Shown here piece by piece: positions 6,282 to 9,496 of a DNA stretch of 9,496 bases. Source of the DNA: a bacterium (lineage in GTDB: Bacteria; Oederibacteriota; Muellerivitia; Muellerivitales; Muellerivitaceae); assembly GCA_025980505.1 (NCBI GenBank), contig JAICXI010000040.1:1-9496 (forward strand), read 5' to 3'. The position numbers were made by a program, and so were the translations under genes. Positions within the stretch are counted from its first letter, which is position 1, and each line of letters begins with the position of its first letter. The notes beneath the pieces are model-generated. The model had not been told where the DNA came from and made no database searches. It saw only the letters and a program-made list of their open reading frames with translations.

Positions 6282-6302
6282 GGGAAGGCCCGTCGCCTTC
6301 CC
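6282..6302 (-). terminator. Hairpin after the small membrane-protein gene, possible terminator
   Basis: GGGAAGGC (6282-6289) and GCCTTCCC (6295-6302) form an 8-bp stem with a 5-nt loop, about 55 bp past the stop at 6356 on the minus strand. The following minus-strand bases (TTCCGGTTTAAC) hold only short T runs, so termination may be partial. The neighbouring DNA also contains the tandem GGGCGTTA and a TTCCGG/CCGGAA inverted repeat. Confidence 0.4.
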
Positions 6303-6355
6303 CCGGAGTTGGTCACCGCCCCATTAATTTGAAATGCGTCATCGCCGTCCCCCTG

Positions 6356-6676
6356 TTATTTGGGGGGGGCCGGCTGGGGGACGGGGGCCATTTGCGGCGC
6401 CGGACAAGCCGGATAACCGTAATAGCCGGGATAGCCGCCGCAGTAAGGCCGGTGCCAGAAATGGAAAAGCCCGAAGAGCAGCACGATAATCAGGAGGCCC
6501 TTTAAAAAGCCGAACCCGCGGCAGCCATAGCCATGGCCGCAGCCCTGTCCGTGCCAGCCGCCCCAGGGTCCCCGCCCCATCCCCCCGAAGTTGTCCTTTA
6601 AGAATTCCTTGCGGGTCTCCATCCTCAATTTTTCCTCCGCCACAATGCGGTCCTTGTCTTCTTGAGAAAGTTCCAT
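6356..6676 (-). CDS. Small single-pass membrane protein, Gly/His/Cys-rich, divergent from the two-component system
   Basis: 106 residues, no family recognised with certainty. Residues 1-28 are a charged amphipathic helix ('LSQEDKDRIVAEEKLRMETR'). Residues 31-56 are rich in Gly, Trp, His and Cys ('GPWGGWHGQGCGHGYGCRG'). A transmembrane helix follows at about 57-74 ('FLKGLLIIVLLFGLFHFW'). The tail is short and Pro/Tyr/Gly-rich, with Cys79 and Cys91. Four Cys and several His on both sides of the membrane would permit metal binding or redox chemistry, but no known motif is seen. There is no cleavable signal peptide, so the N-terminus is probably cytoplasmic. AAAGGAGG 6 nt before ATG 6676 is the best ribosome site in the window, so I regard the gene as real. 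It is divergent from a CpxRA-like pair and shares a regulator-like direct repeat with it; it may be a target or an accessory sensor of that system. Confidence 0.75.
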   Translation of the reverse strand: MELSQEDKDRIVAEEKLRMETRKEFLKDNFGGMGRGPWGGWHGQGCGHGYGCRGFGFLKGLLIIVLLFGLFHFWHRPYCGGYPGYYGYPACPAPQMAPVPQPAPPK

Positions 6677-6723
6677 GACTTTCCTCCTTTGTTGGATTTG
6701 GAAGATCGGCCTTCCGAAGGTGA

Positions 6724-6729
6724 TTTATA
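6724..6729 (-). promoter_or_regulatory. Candidate -10 element for the small membrane-protein gene
   Basis: On the minus strand this is TATAAA, with a start site expected near 6717 and a leader of about 40 nt. The hexamer 16-17 bp upstream (GGCATT or AGGCAT) is a poor -35, which would fit a promoter needing an activator. The TGTAAC direct repeat is centred about 60 bp upstream of the predicted start. Confidence 0.4.
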
Positions 6730-6770
6730 GGATGGGAGGGGTGAAAATGCCTTTCCAGGTTGTTTCGTTT

Positions 6771-6786
6771 TGTAACAGTGTGTAAC
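6771..6786 (+). promoter_or_regulatory. TGTAAC-N4-TGTAAC direct repeat, candidate binding site for the adjacent response regulator
   Basis: Two identical hexamers TGTAAC occupy 6771-6776 and 6781-6786, a 10-bp repeat period on one DNA face. OmpR/PhoB-family regulators bind such head-to-tail repeats, and the E. coli CpxR box is GTAAA-N5-GTAAA; here it reads GTAAC-N5-GTAAC. The site lies in the divergent promoter region, directly upstream of the regulator operon. Its centre is about 48 bp before the predicted plus-strand start, where an activator would contact RNA polymerase. Binding by the 6861-7568 protein is inferred, not shown. Confidence 0.55.
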
Positions 6787-6810
6787 TCCCGGAAAGGCGG
6801 AAGGCAGGCG

Positions 6811-6819
6811 TGCTACAAT
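6811..6819 (+). promoter_or_regulatory. Extended -10 promoter for the response regulator/kinase operon
   Basis: TGCTACAAT is a TGn-extended -10 with TACAAT matching consensus at five of six bases. The hexamer 17 bp upstream (GGAAAG) is a poor -35. The predicted start near 6826 gives a leader of about 35 nt with AAAGGA before the ATG. The weak -35 with the direct repeat just upstream suggests autoactivation. Confidence 0.5.
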
Positions 6820-6860
6820 TTTGACCGGACGGTTAGGTTGAACCGCGCAAAGGATTCACG

Positions 6861-7568
6861 ATGGGCCTGGCCAAGAAGATATTGATCATCGACGACGACC
6901 GGAAACTCAACGACCTGTTGAAAAGCTACCTGTCCAAGTTCGAAATGGGCGTGACCACGGCCGACCGGCCGGGGGAAGGCTTGAGTCTCCTGAAACGCAT
7001 CAAGCCCGACCTGGTGATCCTGGACGTGATGCTCCCGGACATGGACGGTTTCGGGGTCCTCAAGGAGATCCGCAAGGCCTCCCGCGTGCCCGTCGTCATG
7101 TTGACCGCCCGGGGCGAAGTGACGGATAAAGTGGTGGGGTTGGAGATCGGCGCCGACGATTATTTGAGCAAACCCTTTGAGCCGAGGGAACTGGTGGCCC
7201 GCATCCAAAGCGTTTTGCGGCGGTTCACCCCCCGGGAAGCGGCCGCGGGCTCCCTGGAATCCGGCGCCTTGAAAGTGGACCTCAAAAAAAGGACGGCCGC
7301 GTTGAAAGGCAGGGACTTGAACCTCACCACCACCGAGTTCGAGATACTGGCTTTTTTCATGGCCAACCCGGGCGCGGTCCTGAGCCGGGACCGGATCATG
7401 GAATACTTGAAAGGCATCGAGTGCGAGGCTTACAACCGCTCCATCGACATCGCGGTAAGCCGGGTGCGGAAGAAGTTGGGGGATCCGGCGGTCCAACCCC
7501 GTTTTTTCAAGACCGTGTGGGGGACGGGCTATATGTTCATCGGAAAGGTCAAAACCCTTGAAGCCTGA
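6861..7568 (+). CDS. OmpR/PhoB-family response regulator, CpxR-like
   Basis: 235 residues. An N-terminal receiver (about 6-120) has the acidic cluster 'IIDDDRK' (Asp11-13), phospho-acceptor Asp55 in 'LVILDVMLPDMDGFG', Thr82 in 'VVMLTARG' and Lys104 in 'YLSKPFEPREL'; all active residues are intact. The C-terminal winged-helix domain (about 135-228) shows 'LNLTTTEFEILAFFMANPG', the 'VLSRDRIMEY' helix, the recognition helix 'RSIDIAVSRVRKKLGD' and the wing 'FFKTVWGTGYMF'. The recognition helix and wing resemble CpxR ('RAIDMHISNLRRKL', 'FKTLRGRGYL') more than PhoB by eye. The stop overlaps the kinase start by 11 bp, so the two are translationally coupled. It is probably phosphorylated by that kinase and likely binds the direct repeat upstream. 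AAAGGA lies 7 nt before the ATG. Confidence 0.95.
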   Translation: MGLAKKILIIDDDRKLNDLLKSYLSKFEMGVTTADRPGEGLSLLKRIKPDLVILDVMLPDMDGFGVLKEIRKASRVPVVMLTARGEVTDKVVGLEIGADDYLSKPFEPRELVARIQSVLRRFTPREAAAGSLESGALKVDLKKRTAALKGRDLNLTTTEFEILAFFMANPGAVLSRDRIMEYLKGIECEAYNRSIDIAVSRVRKKLGDPAVQPRFFKTVWGTGYMFIGKVKTLEA

Positions 7569-8664
7569 GAAAAATTCCCCGCCGGAAAAGCCCACCGCCT
7601 GTCCCTGGGGCCCTTCCCGCCATCCTTTCCGGGACGGCTGGGGTTCGGCGCCCGGGGCCCAGGGATCCTGGCCGCGCCCTCCCCGCCATTGGTTCTTCAT
7701 GCGGATCCTGTTTTTTCTCCTTTGGGTTTGCATCATCCTGACGGTTTCCTTCCTCGCTTTCGGCGGCCTATCCTCCCACCGGATTTTCCACGCCTTTGGG
7801 ATCGTCCTGCTGGTCATGTTGTTCAGCGGCATGGTGCTGGGACGGATGTTCCGCCCCCTGCGCTGGCTTTTGCGGGGGGTGCTGGAAATTTCCAACGGCA
7901 ACCTCGACTTCCAGTTCCCGGTGAAGGGCCGCCATGGCGAGATTTGGTACTTGGCGGAACAATTCAACCAGATGGTGGGGCACGTGAAGGAAATGATCCG
8001 GTCCAAGGAACAGCTTTTGCTGGACGTCAGCCACGAGCTTCGCAGCCCCCTGACCCGCCTGAAGGTGGCGTTGGAAATGACCCCCAAGGGCAGGCTCAAG
8101 GATTCCATGATGCAGGATATCGGCGACATGGAGGCCATGCTGGTGGAAATCCTGGAAACCGAGCATTTAAGGAGTCCTAACGGGAAACTCCACCTGGCCA
8201 AGGTTCCCCTCGGAAGGATTGCCCGCGCCCTGGCCGCCAAATACAAGGGCCGCAAGCCGGGGATCCGTTTCCGGGGCAATCCCCGGGAGTTCACGGTGGA
8301 GGCCGATGGGGCAAGGGTCAAAACCGTCCTTCAAAACGTCCTGGAAAACGCCCTGAAATATTCTTTCCATCAAAGGAAGCCGGTGGAGGTGGGCCTGGAG
8401 GGGACAAGCGGCGGAATTCTTGTGAGCATCCGGGATTTTGGAATGGGCATTCCATCCGAAGACCTGGCAAGGGTTTTTGAGCCCTTTTACCGGGTCGATA
8501 AATCGCGCACAAAGGCCACGGGGGGCTATGGACTGGGGCTCAACTTGTGCCGTGAAATCATGCGCGCCCACGGGGGGGACATTACCCTGGAAAGCCGGCC
8601 GGGCGAGGGGACTTGCGTGAAGCTCTTTTGGCCTCAACAAGTGGAAGATGGGAAAAAAAGGTAA
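7558..8664 (+). CDS. Membrane sensor histidine kinase, CpxA-like, with almost no periplasmic domain
   Basis: 368 residues from a TTG start, the best fit to an overlapping start behind the regulator (GGAAAGG lies upstream). Residues 1-47 are a Pro/Trp/Gly-rich cytoplasmic extension. Two transmembrane helices (about 48-68 and 78-97) are joined by a loop of only about 10 residues, so there is no periplasmic sensor domain. A HAMP-like linker (98-150) follows, then the HisKA motif 'LLLDVSHELRSPLTRLKVAL' with His159. The ATPase domain has an N box 'NVLENALKY' (Asn260, Asn264), G1 'DFGMGIP', F box 'FEPFYR' and G2 'GGYGLGLNL'. All catalytic motifs are intact. CpxA itself has a large periplasmic domain; this one looks like an intramembrane-sensing kinase that may depend on a membrane partner. 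If the TTG is wrong, ATG at 7699 would start right at the first helix. Confidence 0.93.
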   Translation: MKPEKNSPPEKPTACPWGPSRHPFRDGWGSAPGAQGSWPRPPRHWFFMRILFFLLWVCIILTVSFLAFGGLSSHRIFHAFGIVLLVMLFSGMVLGRMFRPLRWLLRGVLEISNGNLDFQFPVKGRHGEIWYLAEQFNQMVGHVKEMIRSKEQLLLDVSHELRSPLTRLKVALEMTPKGRLKDSMMQDIGDMEAMLVEILETEHLRSPNGKLHLAKVPLGRIARALAAKYKGRKPGIRFRGNPREFTVEADGARVKTVLQNVLENALKYSFHQRKPVEVGLEGTSGGILVSIRDFGMGIPSEDLARVFEPFYRVDKSRTKATGGYGLGLNLCREIMRAHGGDITLESRPGEGTCVKLFWPQQVEDGKKR

Positions 8665-8683
8665 GTTTTAAGCCGGGTGCCGG

Positions 8684-9094
8684 TTAAGAAGCCGGTTTTG
8701 CGGTTTTGGCCGGGGCGGTGGGGCTCAGATTGCCGGTTTTCCGGTATCCGTCCCTCAAGGCGGCCTCCACCGTCGGGAATAATCTCATGAACTTATGGAA
8801 TTCCAGCAGTTCAAAAGCGTCGTAAACTTCCGGTTTCATGCCCGCCAACAGGATGTCGCCCCCCTCATTGCGCAATTTTTGGACATTCATTAAAAAGATG
8901 CTCCAGCCTCCGCTGCTGACGTAATGGGTTTCGGAAAGGTCGAAAATGAGGTTCTTTTTGTGGTTGGAAATGACGGATTCCAGGGTTTTTTCCAATTGGG
9001 ACAGGGTATTGGCGTAAACAAAGCCTTTGATCCGCAAGGTGGCAACGTCGGCGTAAACGGGATGGTGGCTGATATCTATCGAAATAGTTTTCAT
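8684..9094 (-). CDS. STAS-domain protein, anti-sigma factor antagonist-like
   Basis: 136 residues, cytoplasmic. The STAS fold spans about 1-115: strands 'TISIDISHHPVYADVATLRIKG', helix 'NTLSQLEKTLESVISN', strand 'NLIFDLSET', then 'HYVSSGGWSIFLMNVQKLRNEGGDILLAGM'. In the SpoIIAA/RsbV type the phosphorylation site is 'DSSG' followed by Leu or a similar residue. Here it is 'VSSGGW': Ser60 and Ser61 are kept, but the Asp before them is Val and the residue after Gly is Gly-Trp. Kinase recognition may differ, or the domain may work in a non-sigma module. The tail (120-136) is Pro/Ala/Lys-rich and probably disordered. No RsbW-type kinase or PP2C phosphatase is nearby in the window. It converges on the kinase gene with a 19-bp gap. 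The ribosome site is weak (AGG). Confidence 0.88.
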   Translation of the reverse strand: MKTISIDISHHPVYADVATLRIKGFVYANTLSQLEKTLESVISNHKKNLIFDLSETHYVSSGGWSIFLMNVQKLRNEGGDILLAGMKPEVYDAFELLEFHKFMRLFPTVEAALRDGYRKTGNLSPTAPAKTAKPAS

Positions 9095-9158
9095 AAGGGC
9101 CTGGTTGAATGGGTTTTTGGCGAAAAAAGGCGTGGATGTGAATTAATACTAGGCGTTC

Positions 9159-9171
9159 ACTTCCGGGAAGT
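9159..9171. repeat. 13-bp palindrome upstream of the STAS gene
   Basis: ACTTCC and GGAAGT are exact inverted repeats around a single central G. The site is 65-77 bp before the STAS start. On the minus strand an AT-rich TAGTATTAAT follows a few bases downstream and could be the -10 region, so an operator is possible. The motif is short enough to occur by chance. Confidence 0.25.
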
Positions 9172-9294
9172 AGTAGGAAAATCAAGTGTTTTTTGGGAAA
9201 TCGATTAGTACCGGCGGTTTGTGTTGCGTCTGCACAAAAGAAGGCGGAAGAACAGAAACTTTATGCCGAATTTTCCGAACCTTGATGGAAACGG

Positions 9295-9496
9295 TTAAAT
9301 TCGATTTGGCTTTTTGGGGGAGAATGCCTGGGTCGGCCCCAGTTTGCGGCGCAGAGCCGGGTTGTCAGGCTGCAATTCCAGCGCTTTTTCAAAACAAAGG
9401 TTGGCCAAATCCGGCCGGTTGAGCCTTTGGTAAGTCACGCCCAGGTTGAAATAAACCTCGAAATATTTGCCCGAAGTTTCCCGCAACATTTCCAAA
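9295..9496 (-). CDS. TPR protein, C-terminal part only (cut by the window edge)
   Basis: Only the last 66 or so residues are in the window; the frame runs open to the right edge, so the true start is probably outside. The visible part is one clear TPR unit, 'YFEVYFNLGVTYQRLNRPDLANLCFEKALELQPDNPALRRKL', followed by a basic tail ending 'KKPNRI'. An ATG at 9489 and a TTG at 9495 exist, but a lone TPR starting there is less likely than the end of a longer TPR array. No function can be given. It may be transcribed toward the STAS gene, which starts 200 bp further on the same strand. Confidence 0.7.
   Translation of the reverse strand, partial: LEMLRETSGKYFEVYFNLGVTYQRLNRPDLANLCFEKALELQPDNPALRRKLGPTQAFSPKKPNRI

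Noticed and set aside
6122..6316. 64-codon minus-strand frame upstream of the TPR-barrel gene.
   Set aside because: No ribosome site or domain, and it covers the hairpin and the repeat cluster.
6813..8321. Open frame of 502 codons on the minus strand.
   Set aside because: It is antisense to the intact response regulator and kinase and shows Pro/Arg/Gln-rich shadow composition.
1..9496. Mobile elements, CRISPR arrays, tRNA or rRNA genes.
   Set aside because: I looked for transposase motifs, evenly spaced repeats, cloverleaf-type sequences and conserved rRNA segments on both strands and saw none.

Overview
The window reads as a piece of a Gram-negative bacterial chromosome with moderately high G+C, dense single-copy genes and no mobile DNA. 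The Gram-negative call rests on a predicted outer-membrane beta-barrel protein with a C-terminal aromatic signal, several Sec signal peptides, and an exported methionine sulfoxide reductase. The taxon cannot be named from the sequence. The HPr variant (GLHLRAA instead of GLHARPA) and the mix of families would suit a deltaproteobacterial-type lineage or an uncultured candidate phylum, but that is only an impression.

Layout. At 30-383 (-) there is a small rhodanese-fold protein whose canonical catalytic Cys is Ser. A gene-free stretch of nearly 490 bp follows, then an HPr-like phosphocarrier (872-1144, +) with its own intrinsic terminator. On the minus strand come a protein made of two receiver domains (1251-2117), a likely two-gene exported unit (a DUF4424-like protein at 3070-4014, then a Sel1-repeat protein at 2302-3033), an exported MsrA (4220-4810), a TPR plus beta-barrel outer-membrane protein (4929-6104) followed by a strong bidirectional-looking terminator, and a small Gly/His/Cys-rich single-pass membrane protein (6356-6676). 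Divergent from the last gene is a complete CpxRA-like two-component system (6861-7568 and 7558-8664, +; overlapping by 11 bp). A STAS-domain protein (8684-9094, -) and the C-terminal end of a TPR protein that runs off the right edge (9295-9496, -) close the window.

How the parts may work together. The clearest regulatory logic is in the 184-bp divergent region 6677-6860. It holds a direct repeat TGTAAC-N4-TGTAAC, the spacing used by OmpR/PhoB-type regulators and close to the E. coli CpxR box. It lies just upstream of an extended -10 (TGCTACAAT) for the kinase/regulator operon and about 60 bp upstream of a TATAAA -10 for the small membrane protein. This recalls the divergent cpxP/cpxRA arrangement of enterobacteria, but the gene in the cpxP position is a different kind of protein. 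Much of the rest of the window concerns the envelope: exported MsrA, exported Sel1 and DUF4424-like proteins, and the TPR-barrel protein. An envelope-stress regulator next to them fits, but direct control of those genes is not shown.

Several signalling or catalytic domains have altered key residues: rhodanese Cys to Ser, first receiver Asp to Glu, STAS Asp to Val before the Ser-Ser-Gly. These are the main oddities at protein level. I found no RNA gene, CRISPR array, insertion sequence or attachment site.
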